A DNA stretch of 64,000 nt from the NCBI GenBank assembly GCA_032717465.1, contig CM064671.1, forward strand, positions 55,024,491-55,088,490, given 5' to 3'. The DNA is from Coenobita brevimanus (lineage: Eukaryota; Arthropoda; Malacostraca; Decapoda; Coenobitidae). The notes under the pieces were generated by a model. That model made no database searches. It had not been told where the DNA came from and was given only the letters and a program-made list of their open reading frames with translations. The position numbers and the translations under genes are program-made. How positions within the stretch are numbered: position 1 is the first letter of the stretch; every line of letters starts with the position of its first letter. Below are positions 34,791 through 44,759 of this stretch, piece after piece.

Positions 34791-35217
34791 GCGATGGCAG
34801 GACACTGAAATATCATAACACACTACCTAATAGCGATTAATGGACATATGTAGCATAGAGGTTAAATAAAATCTTGCCTAAGAGAGAGAGCTAGAGAAAA
34901 CAGCAATGCATAATCTGATTTAGGAATTTCATACACAGCACAATGATGTTTGATCAAAAACTCACCAGGCTTAGGACAGTTCCACAAACCAGTGCCCTTA
35001 CACGTGACACAACCAGTTATATGCAGGGGAAATGGTAGAGACAAGACAGAAGGGGTTAGGAGAGAAGATAGGCACGGTGACAAGAGGCAGGAAGGAGTGC
35101 ACAGGGTTAGCCAGCATAAAACGGCTCTCACTTCAGTACTGCTCTTGTGAGATACTCCCATTTGAAGAAATCGGCTCATCTCAGTCCTGCTCTTGTGAGA
35201 TCCTTCCTTTGAATTAA

Positions 35218-35679
35218 CTCCTACACCACGGTGATGTTTTTCCACTCCTTGCACGTCTCGCATTTAGTCGCGCTTCGACAGACTTTTTAAAAATCAGTCG
35301 TTAGTCCTAGAATACTATAATTACATGTGCCAATGGCACATACCTTCAGCTTTCTCCTAGGATGTTTGCTGAGCTTTCGTTGAGTACCATAGGACTTATG
35401 GAGATTTCTGAAGTTGGGTAACGAATTCTCCACTTTACACTTCCTGACACCCCGTAATATGATTACTACAGCCTGATATTATCACTAGAAATACTGTTCT
35501 GTGATTTTCAAGTGGTTTGAAATCCATACACAAAAAAAAAAAAAAAAAAAAAACACTATGAAAGCTTTGAAAATTACGAGCAGATATGAGCTTCCCACTT
35601 CCGCTTATTCCCCGCTGGTATTCTGTCATTTATTATTCATAAACACACTCACACTTTATACTTCTATTACTTTATTACA

Positions 35680-35742
<63 letters not shown>

Positions 35743-36913
35743 TATTTATCCATAAGTTTCCTTCAGTGATTGTAGTTTATTTTCACTCCAGGCATTAACT
35801 TTCTCGTTCAGCAAACTATCGTAGAGAGCATAGCTTTGACTGTCATTACTCCAAGTATTTGTACTCATATTCTTATATTAGTAATTATTTACATTTCTAT
35901 TTTATTTTCACTGTGTTATACACTGTCACTTCCAGTAAATAAGGGCTCCTTTCCCTTGGAGCCAGGATGAACTTGGGACACTGAAGCACTCATAGCTTAC
36001 AGTATCACAATTTCCTCCACTGTCTCATCACACGATTCACCAGAAAGACTGTAGTCACTGTCCATCATTATCATGGATATATTAGCCAGTTCACGCTCCA
36101 CAGCAGAGTCATTTAGTCCTTTACCATTTCCCACACGAGGTTTAGTAGGGGTAGAGGTCATAGGGCCCTCTAGAAGTGGCGGAAATGGGGGGGCGCAAGT
36201 GCTACGTGCTTTCATCTCAAGAAACAACACTGAACTAAATAACGATGTGGATATGGGGCCACCAAGGGTTGACAACGTCAGCGAGGTAACAGCTGCTAAT
36301 TTATATGCTGTGAAATGATTGGCAGGAAATTAGGTAGCTCCAGGTGAATGTAAATATCACTTTTGCTTCTCCCTTCCTTTCTTATATATATTTTTATTAC
36401 AAGAATAGATTAGACGGCATATTTCAAGGGGAAATTACCAGGGAATATTACTGAACAAGTGCATGTGGGGTGTTGCCAGGTGATAATTAGCCAACTCCAG
36501 GTGTATGGAACTATCAGTAACCTTTTTTTTTTTTTTTTTTTGTATACATATTATTTTGTATAAGAATAGGGCATAAGCTTATTTCAGTGGATGAAATCAG
36601 TGGAAAATTCTGGGGAAGATCTACTTAGTACAGCGTGGCCAGGCAGGCGAGAGGAGAGGGTAATGAAGGGGAGGTAGGGAGGGCAGTCAAGAATGGGAAT
36701 AAATAGCTAAATTGTCAACAATGGATGGGAGTACAGATGACATTAGCAGTGCTGACTATTGTTGGACACTGACAATACTGATAGATGATACAAGCCACCA
36801 CTTGAAAGCCCGGGAGAATTCAAAATAACACAGAATCGCAAAAGTGATGCCCTGCGGTATGATCCATTGCCCCTGAGCATCACGATAGTGACGCCACACG
36901 GTTAAGGGATTAA
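35218..36913. mobile_element. 1.7-kb insertion at TTAA in the LTR (piggyBac-like candidate)
   Basis: TTAA stands on both sides (35,214-35,217 and 36,914-36,917). The terminal sequences (CTCCTACACCACGG on the left; CCACACGGTTAAGGGATTAA on the right) show only weak inverted similarity, and a second TTAA lies inside the right end, so boundaries are uncertain. The interior holds poly-A (35,531-35,553), (AT)n (35,684-35,740), poly-T (about 36,524-36,541) and a 92-codon minus-strand frame. Confidence 0.45.
35997..36275 (-). CDS. unassigned 92-codon open frame
   Basis: The frame runs MSTLGGPISTSLFS ... ANISMIMMDSDYSLSGESC and ends DETVEEIVIL before a TAA-type stop. The acidic, serine-rich end resembles the acidic N-terminal stretch found in many piggyBac-type transposases, and the surrounding insertion is TTAA-flanked. 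There is no catalytic domain, so this is only a suggestion. It could equally be noncoding. Confidence 0.25.
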   Translation of the reverse strand: MSTLGGPISTSLFSSVLFLEMKARSTCAPPFPPLLEGPMTSTPTKPRVGNGKGLNDSAVERELANISMIMMDSDYSLSGESCDETVEEIVIL

Positions 36914-37043
36914 TTAACTGCAATCAAACTCCAGACTTATCTTTATCCTGCCATCTATGGCAAGTACAACGAACATTTTCTCCGTAAAATCCCTACAATT
37001 CAACACACTGTTGCAATAGCTTTGAAATGAATACTTATACTGG

Positions 37044-37835
37044 TCATCCTTCCCTTAAATGCTGAAGCTGAGAAACCTTGCCTCGGTCCCCTTCGGCTCT
37101 ATTGGAGCAACAGAAGATTGTACAATGAATATAAAAATTCAATATCACTAACAGTTTGTGTACAAGAAAGCATCCCACACGTTTAATGAATTATCAGTAA
37201 CAGTGTGACTATGAACATTAATAATGAGAGAGAAACCAGGCTACACTATCAAAAACCTTTGTGTTAAGTGAAATATGATAAAGATATCTGTTCACTCTCT
37301 ATTTGCATGTTCCTTTCTTAAATATTATCATAAAAGGAAAGAGCATTCGATAATGCCATAGCCAATTGGTCAGAGCATCAAATACTTGACTTAACTATGT
37401 TACCTTCACATTAGGCAGATTACTCTCTAAATTGAATTACTTCATTATTACCTAAACTTTAACACTTCCAGTAACTTTGATACATTTCAAATGGAATATG
37501 TTTGAGCTAAATTTACCCAGTTGACTGATATATGAACTTTGTGAGTGACTCTAAACTTTGATAATTTTTTTTCAAAATAGAATACCTTTATCATTATGTT
37601 AACTATTCCACAAAGTTTACTAAACATCGTATGAACTTCACTTTTGACTTAATAATTCCAGTTAAAACAGTGCTCATTGTTTTTGCCGGACCCTTCAAAG
37701 GCACGACTAAACTGCATAGGAATACTTATTTTCGTATAGTGTTTTTTATTTTTTTGGTCATTAATTAAGCAGAATTAAGGAAAAGCAAGAGCAAAAGTGA
37801 GAAGCAGTTAATGTGTGTGTCTACAATTACTTCTA
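37044..37835. other. unassigned intergenic sequence
   Basis: No gene, repeat array or element end was recognised. There is a short T-rich stretch near 37,740. Confidence 0.45.
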
Positions 37836-37837
37836 AA

Positions 37838-37860
37838 CACACACACACACACACACACAG
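37838..37860. repeat. (CA)n at the 5' edge of LINE B2
   Basis: About 11 CA units directly before GACGGAGATTG, the first recognisable base of this 5'-truncated copy. Confidence 0.9.
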
Positions 37861-37903
37861 ACGGAGATTGTAAGTATATGCTTTGCACTTTAAGTATTGC
37901 AAA

Positions 37904-38875
37904 ATGGATACATACTTCAGTAAAACAAATTTGGAAAAGAAAAGGGATGAAGGTAAAAAGCAAAATGATGATTTCTACCAAGAACTGGTTGAAGTAGAGA
38001 CCCACGATAGACTGGTTGAACGTGTAAACAAACTAGAAATGGCTTTCAAAAATGAAATTGATGAAATAAAGAAGCAGATGCACTTGCAAAAGGAAGAAAT
38101 GGAAAAACTAGGAAGGGAGGCCAATAAGAAAGACACAACCATCAGTAAATTAACCGTGGAATTGAGTACACTTAGGAAGAAAATGAGTGAAATGGCAAGT
38201 ACAGTAGTCAATCACGAGAGTGTTATGGAAGAGTTCAAAAATGACACAGAGACAATTATGCAAGTTAGCAGTCTTATTGACCAGAAGAGTGATATTGAAG
38301 AGAAGATAACACAAGTAAATGAAGCTGTGCAAAGCTACAAAAATGATGTAGAAACCACATATGCAGAAATGGTGAAAGTAAAGAAAGACTTAGAAACAAG
38401 GGTGGAGGAAAAAAGCATTAAAAAGGAGGTGAAAAGAATAATCCAAAACAATCCAAAGTTAGTCAGAGATTCAGTAGAGATAAACAAATCAATAGTAATC
38501 ACTGGTATAGAAGAGGATGAAGTTAAAAACAAGATCACAGGAGACAAAAAGGAGATGGCAAATGTAATGAGCTTACTGAAAGAAGTATCAGAGGAAATCT
38601 GTGGTAAAGACATAGAGGAACACAAAAGGTTAGGGAAATACGAGAAAAGCAAGACAAGACCTCTAAAGGTGACTTTCCAGAGTGTAAACACTGTGGAAGA
38701 GATACTAAAAAATTCAAAGAATCTTAAGGAAAAAGAGGAGTTCAAAAATGTATGGATAAAAAGATGCCTAACACAAGAGGAACTGGAATTACTGAAAGAG
38801 AAAAGGGAGGAAGCAAAAACAAAAAATGAGGGAAGATCAGAAGAGGACAAGAAGATTTTTTTTTTTACAAAGTAA
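37904..38875 (+). CDS. LINE B2 ORF1 protein
   Basis: An open frame of 323 codons starts at the ATG of MDTYFSKTNLEKKRD; an upstream in-frame ATG at 37,883 is possible. Residues 30-190 are rich in Glu, Lys and hydrophobic heptads and should form coiled coils, as in trimeric LINE ORF1 proteins. Residues 195-300 (NKSIVITGIEEDE ... RPLKVTFQSVNTVEEIL ... VWIKRCLTQEELELL) look like an RRM-type nucleic-acid-binding core followed by a basic tail. The frame ends KKIFFFTK across the T11 run. In copy B3 the same joint has eight T and reads on into ORF2. ORF1 proteins bind element RNA and act as chaperones; that role is inferred from the family. Confidence 0.7.
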   Translation: MDTYFSKTNLEKKRDEGKKQNDDFYQELVEVETHDRLVERVNKLEMAFKNEIDEIKKQMHLQKEEMEKLGREANKKDTTISKLTVELSTLRKKMSEMASTVVNHESVMEEFKNDTETIMQVSSLIDQKSDIEEKITQVNEAVQSYKNDVETTYAEMVKVKKDLETRVEEKSIKKEVKRIIQNNPKLVRDSVEINKSIVITGIEEDEVKNKITGDKKEMANVMSLLKEVSEEICGKDIEEHKRLGKYEKSKTRPLKVTFQSVNTVEEILKNSKNLKEKEEFKNVWIKRCLTQEELELLKEKREEAKTKNEGRSEEDKKIFFFTK

Positions 38876-41819
38876 TAGGATTGCAGGTACGAAAGTGGTA
38901 CACAAACAGTATGGAAGAAAAAGGAGGAAGGTAGTAGAACCATGTCATGACAAGTATATAAACAAGATGATAAAGTTGATGTACTCAAATGTGGATGGAA
39001 TGGTATCTAAATTACTAGAGATGAATGATTATGTCAGAGAAAATGAACCACAAATAATATGCCTAACTGAAACAAAATTAATACCAAGGATATCAAATGA
39101 CATACCAAACTTAGAGGAATACAATATATGGAGAAGAGACAGATATTTTAAAAAAGGAGGAGGAATTATAATATTAACTAAGAAAAATCTAAAAGTCAAG
39201 GAAATAAAACTAGATATACCATCACAAGTAGAACTGATTGCAGTAGAGATCGACACATCTGAAGGTAAAGTAATTGTAGCCAATTTGTACATGCCACCCA
39301 GATCAAACACATGGGAAAGAGACGAATATGAGGACCTGGCAGAGAGTACAATTCAGAGTGTAAGATCATTGCTACATAAAATGGAAGAGAAATCGGAAAG
39401 AATTATACTAACTGGGGACTTCAATACAAATATAAATTGGAATACTCTAGATATAAATAGCCAAGAAAGCTGTTGGGACCAAAAGCTCCTGGATCTCGTA
39501 CAAGAGTTTTTCTTAACGCAACATGTGAGGGAAACCACCAGAAAAAGAGGACTTGATGTACCTTCAGTGCTAGATCTAATAGTTACAAGGCAAGAAAATG
39601 ATATTGACAGTTTAATATATCACCCTCCACTCGGCAAAAGCGATCATGCAGTACTAAATTATAACTTCAGGATAGCATAATTATGACACAGTAAACAGCA
39701 ATGATAGTTACAAAAAGAGCCTAAACTATAAAAAGGGAAGTTATCAAGACCTAAAGAAGTATTTCTTAGAAGTTGATTGGGAAAATGAGCTTAGAGGACA
39801 AGATTTAAATGCTGTATATAAAAATTTTTGTGAATTTTATGAAATAGGAGTCCAGAAGTACATCCCACAGCACAAAGAAGCAGATAAGAAAATACAGAAA
39901 TGGTTCAATACAGAATGTAAAAAATCAAAAGAAAGAAGAGATTTCTTGTGGAATAGATACAGAAGACACAATAGTGAAAGGGCGTACAATAATTACAAAC
40001 AGGCAAGAAACGACTATACAAGAATAAGGAGGGAAGCCCAAAAACAGTTTGAGGAGGATATAATAAATAAAAGCAGTGATCAACCAAAGCTGTTTTACAG
40101 CTATATCAGAAGCAAAACTAAAGTAAAAGATATAATACAATCCATTACGGACGAGGGAATCATTTATACACAAGAGAAAGATATTTGTGAAGCTCTAAAT
40201 AAGAATTTCCAATTAGTTTTTACAGAAGAAAAAAATTTTGAGAGGGACTATGTGGAACACGCATGTCCACACATACTACCAGATATACAAATAGCAGAAA
40301 AAGTAATACAGGAGGAGTTAAGTAGATTAGACAGAGGAAAAGCAAGTGGTCCTGATGAAATTTCATGTTGGGTATTACGAGAATGTGCAAAGGAGTTATG
40401 TAAACCATTATTTTTAATTTTTAAGAAATCCTTGAGTCAAGGTAAACTACCTGATATTTGGAAAAAAGCAAATATTGTCCCCTTATTCAAGAAAGGAAAT
40501 AGACAAAATCCACTCAACTACCGACCAGTATCACTGACCAGTGTTGTAAGTAAGGTATTAGAAAAACTTATAAGAAAAGCTTGGGTAAATCATCTAGAAG
40601 AACACAGTATGATAACAGAAAGACAGTTTGGTTTCAGAAAAGGAAAATCATGTGTTACTAATCTGTTGAGCTACTATGAAAGAGTAACAAACACAATACA
40701 GGAAAGGGAAGGATGGGTGGACAGTATCTATTTAGATTTCAAGAAAGCTTTGACACAGTACCACACCAAAGACTTTTATGGAAACTGTACCATCAAGGAG
40801 GAATTCGAGGCAAACTGTGTTGTTGGATGCAAGACTTTCTCATAAAAAGAGAAATGAGGACAGTACTAAGAGGAAACTACTCATCATGGAAAGAAGTGAC
40901 TAGTGGAGTACCACAGGGTTCAGTGCTGGCACCAATCATGTTTTTAGTGTATATAAATGATATAAACAGTAACACTGGAAATGAGAGCTATCTGAATATG
41001 TTTGCAGATGATGCAAAAATACAAAGGAGAATTACTAACACAGACTCTTGTAAAGAGCTACAAGATGAATTAAATAAACTTCATGAATGGAGTAGTACAT
41101 GGCAAATGGAATTCAATGTGGACAAGTGTCATGTAATCAAGTTTGGCAAAAGTGGAAAAAGACCTGATTGGGATTATAAGTTAGGAAATAAAACCCTATA
41201 CACATCAGAAAGAGAGAAAGACCTAGGTGTGATTATCAATAACAGACTATCTCCGGCTGACCACATCAGCGAGAAGGTACGGAACATGTATACACTGCTT
41301 GCAAATATGAGAATAGCATTCACATACAGAAATGAAGACATGCTAAGAAGGATAATAACATCATTCATTAGACCAACCCTGGAATATGCATCAGTAGTCT
41401 GGAGTCCTCATCTCAAAAAGCACATAGACAAGATTGAAAAAGTTCAAAGGGCCGCTACAAGATGGATACCAAGCTTAAGGGACCTAAGCTACGAAGAAAG
41501 ACTAAATAAACTGAATCTACCAACACTACAGGAGAGAAGGAAAAGAGGTGACATGATAATGCTATATAAATGCATATCAGGAAAGGAGAAAATAGACATA
41601 AATGATTACTTAACATATGGAGAAGCACCAGCAAGAGGACACTGCAAAAAACTGCATAAGAAGAGAGGTGATCAAGACGTAAGGAAATTCAGTTTCCCAA
41701 ACAGAGCAATTGATCAATGGAATGCACTACCGAATGAAATAGTGTGCGCCAAAACAATTCACAAATTTAAGGATATGTACGATAAATATGGTTTAAGACA
41801 CGGGACAGTACGAGCTTGA
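38826..41819 (+). pseudogene. LINE B2 ORF2 endonuclease/reverse transcriptase, three lesions
   Basis: The endonuclease part is open (38,826-39,680: YSNVDGMVSKLLEMND, ICLTETKL, ILTGDFNTNINW, GKSDHAVLNY). A small insertion after FRIA (about 39,680) shifts the frame. The RT resumes (39,946-40,845: KASGPDEISCWVLREC, NYRPVSLTSVVSKVLEKL, RQFGFRKGKSCVTN, IYLDFKKA), a single-base loss near 40,745 shifts it again, and the rest is open (40,713-41,819: SGVPQGSVLAPIMF, MFADDAKI, DLGVIINNRLSPADH, RWIPSLRDLSYEERL, and RHGTVRA at the end). Catalytic FADD is intact. The frame relations make the enzyme nonfunctional as it stands. Confidence 0.85.
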
Positions 41820-41863
41820 CTCATTCCTGTAAAGATACAATTAGGTAAGAACAATTAGGTAAG

Positions 41864-41881
41864 AACACACACACACACACA
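41864..41881. repeat. (AC)n 3' tail of LINE B2
   Basis: Short AC run that continues the element's GTAAGAAC end. Confidence 0.85.
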
Positions 41882-41884
41882 CAG

Positions 41885-42225
41885 AGGTTATGGAAATATT
41901 CAGCATTTATTCACACTCACACAATACACACCGCATTAAGAAAGCTGGCAATCTTAGTTAACATGTCTTTACCAAAACTGTTTATATCCAGATAAAAGTG
42001 ACTTCATAATTATGTGTCCTGTAGAACTTTCTTCTTTCAACTGGTATTGAGAACCTAAAATTTTTTCATCGTCGGCTTTGTAGTACTAGAACCAAACATG
42101 GGAGTTTTTTTTTTTTTTTTTTTTTTTTAATCTTACCCGTCTAACGATTTTGACCAAGTCCTCCTGTGGGCATTATCCATAATCCTTAAGTTAATTTCTC
42201 GAGAACGTCCCGTGTTACCAGTTGG

Positions 42226-42267
<42 letters not shown>

Positions 42268-42520
42268 CTCTCTCTCTCTCTCTCTCTCTGGTACCTAGAT
42301 TTAAGCATTTCTTAAATAAATTTGTTAAATTATCGTGCAAAACGGACGAAGAAATAATGGAAACACTACATTCATTGCACCAACGATAGCATTATCGTAC
42401 ATGTACTTTTACTAATGTACGTATGCTATCACTGGAGTGAGAGCTGCATTGCCTGATATGGCATGCCAGAGGTCTACAAACGAAAAAATTATTCTCATTT
42501 ATTTATGTTCATTTACTTGC
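41885..42520. other. unassigned sequence with simple repeats
   Basis: It contains poly-T (about 42,104-42,128) and (AT)n(TC)n (42,228-42,289). No gene was seen. Confidence 0.5.
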
Positions 42521-43452
42521 AAGCTTCGCCAGAGGAGTTGGGGGTTATGTATTCACCCCCGTTCTTTGCCGGGACCCACAGGCTGGCGGCTGCACCATTT
42601 TTTCAAATTTCGAAAATCGATTTTTTTTTTTCCAACCAATTTTTAAGATTAAGAATCTGGCACACCTGGCAATGAAATTTTTACTTTCCTTAACTTATCC
42701 TGTGCTTTACAATGAAGCGTGAAACAAATTTGCCAATTGACTGCCCACACACCAGTGAAAACAAGTGGTGGAGTGAAAAAAAACATCAAACTAAGAAATA
42801 GCAATATATTCATCCCTCCCCCCCAAAAAAAAAAATGAATAAATAAATAAATCAGTGATGCATCTTTCCAGCAAGCTCTCTGCCTTTGGCAGTTTCATCT
42901 GTACATTTGCTTTTCGACAAGATATATCAAATAGTTATTGATGGATTTCAGTGTAATTGTGTGGGTATGTGGGTTATGGGTCAATGAAGAGTTGATTGAA
43001 TTTTGGTGGTGATCTGGACTGAGTCTCCTTCAGGACTTTTTGTGGGGGTCCACAAGATATGTCAAATAGTTATTGATGGATTTATTGAAATTTTGAGGGG
43101 ATGTGGGTCATGGGCCAAGAAAGAGTTTATATTATTCTGGTGGTGATTTCGGGTGTTTGGTATACGCGTTGGTGGAGGTGTGTGCTCTCTCAGTGCTTTA
43201 TTTTTGTCGCTTTTAGCCTATATTTTTTTTTGCCATGTATTCTTCTTATTATTACCTCCGCCAGCGAAGTTGGAGGAGGTTATGTATTCATCTATGTTTG
43301 ATTGTTCAGATGATATCTCCAAAAGATTTCCATGAATTTCAATGAAATTTTGTTTAAGTTTGGGCCATGGGGAAGAAAGCATTGATTACATTTTACGGAG
43401 GATCCGGGTCTTGCAATGGCATTGGCGGAGGTATGCACTGTCTGGGTGCTTT
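42520..43452. repeat. three copies of a 'ggcggaggt' dispersed repeat
   Basis: The best copy is about 43,253-43,452, starting ACCTCCGCCAGCGAAGTTGG and ending GGCGGAGGTATGCACTGTC; its ends are short inverted repeats (CCTCCGCC / GGCGGAGG). A more diverged copy ends at about 43,205 (GGTGGAGGTGTGTGCTCTC), and only the head of another is seen at about 42,527. Shared inner words include TTTTGGTGGTGAT, GATCCGG and GGGCCA. I know this pattern as a common dispersed repeat in aquatic animals but cannot name its class. Confidence 0.55.
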
Positions 43453-43639
43453 CTATTTTATACATTTTTATATCTGGAGGTCTTTAAAACGATGTTCAAA
43501 TGACAGGTTTAGTATTACTGAATGACAGTATACTGTGCACAACAATGGTCGTGTGCCGCAGGTTTTTTCGGTCATAACTTCACACAAGTGACATACTGAT
43601 GGTCAATTTCAGTGACTTAGAATTTAAACTAATTCTACG

Positions 43640-44230
43640 CTGGTCCCACAGGGGGATGGCAAAAACATGTTAGTCATTTGGGTGATCCTTAACTCTGCCA
43701 ACAGGTTTGATCCAATCAGATCAAAACTGCATTAGTAATATAATTTACACGCAGACACACGGGTCCATCTCTGACCTTGCCTTGTTACCGTGACCTTTCA
43801 CCGATTGTTCAAACATTGAATTACTCTGTTCGCTCTTTACCTGTAACCCTTGTACTAAGTTTGATTGAAATCAGAAAAAAATCTACATGACCTTGCTTTC
43901 TCACCATGGCGTTTTACTTTTCTGTGTGACTTTGATCTCTGATTGTAATGCAGTTCATCTCTTATTCTTGTCGCATCCTAAACCTACGCTGTCCTGTGAC
44001 CTTGACCATTCAACCTCAAGCTTTCTAGCTAGTCTGATAAAAAATCTGATCAGAACCGACTGAGTTATTTCGTTACCAATCAAACCCACGTGACGAACTT
44101 TCACCATATTCTGTGACCTTGACTTTTCACAGATTATTCTCAAAACTGAATCACTTTATTATTGCCTTAGTTTCAACCCTTCCTCTTGGTCTGATCATCG
44201 CATAAAAACTGGTTAATTGTTAACTGCTGG
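43640..44230. repeat. tandem 'gaccttg' dispersed repeat
   Basis: At least three iterations of about 150-170 bp. Each has TGACCTTTCACCGATT or TGACCTTGACTTTTCAC, then CTTTATT/TTACTCTG, then GTTTGAT.GAAATCAG/GATCAGAAC. The same family is seen at 9,850-11,330. It has no coding potential. Confidence 0.5.
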
Positions 44231-44270
44231 CCTTCGATCGTTTCACCGAAAATAAATCTGTTTGGGATGA

Positions 44271-44272
<2 letters not shown>

Positions 44273-44303
<31 letters not shown>

Positions 44304-44342
44304 GGGAGACGCTTGTTTTATCGTATAAATGGCAATGCTATC

Positions 44343-44399
<57 letters not shown>
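44273..44399. repeat. (AC)n and (AT)n microsatellites
   Basis: About 15 AC units (44,273-44,302) and about 28 AT units (44,344-44,399). Confidence 0.95.
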
Positions 44400-44401
<2 letters not shown>

Positions 44402-44532
44402 GGCTATATAATGTAACACTGAATATTCCATAACCTTTATTAAAGTTCCGTTTTACTTTTTTAATATAATTTGATATCGAACTAGTTCCAGTGCCATAAA
44501 AAAAAATAAACAGGTATATTAGGGAATCCATC

Positions 44533-44751
44533 TCACTTCATACACTCGGGGAAGCAGTGTGGTAGTATCTTACAGAACTTTACAGAAGAGTTCGTTGAAT
44601 TTGCCACATGATATCCAACATGATTAGTGCCAATTCTGAATGTTACTGCATTAATTTTGACATCTGCCAATGATTTATCATAAGTATTAATGACCTTGAT
44701 ACCTCCAGATAAATGTACTGTATACAGCTTGGGAGAGACTTGTAGTGACAT
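44533..44751 (-). CDS. unassigned 72-codon open frame
   Basis: An ATG-initiated frame with balanced composition: MSLQVSPKLYTVHLSGGIK, then YDKSLADVKINAVTFRIG, then three cysteines near the end (KFCKILPHCFPEC) before TGA. It contains two N-glycosylation motifs (NST, NSS). There is no low complexity and no overlap with a known repeat. I do not recognise the family. It may be an exon, a decayed element or chance. Confidence 0.25.
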   Translation of the reverse strand: MSLQVSPKLYTVHLSGGIKVINTYDKSLADVKINAVTFRIGTNHVGYHVANSTNSSVKFCKILPHCFPECMK

Positions 44752-44759
44752 GGATTAAT

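Larger units (their letters stand above)
34795..37039 (+). repeat. 3' LTR split by a TTAA insertion
   Basis: LTR pieces 34,795-35,217 and 36,918-37,039 correspond to one LTR. Relative to the copy at 25,483 it carries about 60 extra bases near 35,030. The break is at TTTGAATTAA | TTAACTGCAATC, whereas the other LTR reads straight through TAAACTGCAATC. Confidence 0.65.
37860..41863 (+). mobile_element. CR1-like LINE copy B2, 5'-truncated
   Basis: It lacks the 5' region seen in B1 and B3 and starts about 45 bases before the ORF1 ATG. It carries an open ORF1, a poly-T joint (11 T) and a nearly complete ORF2 with three visible lesions. The end has two copies of ATTAGGTAAGAAC followed by (AC)n. 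Both sides are CA microsatellites although the copy is truncated. Confidence 0.9.

Noticed and set aside
38335..38988. Minus-strand 217-codon Ser/Phe-rich open frame
   Set aside because: It is antisense to ORF1 of LINE B2. The same shadow appears opposite B1 and B3, so it follows from the shared sense sequence.
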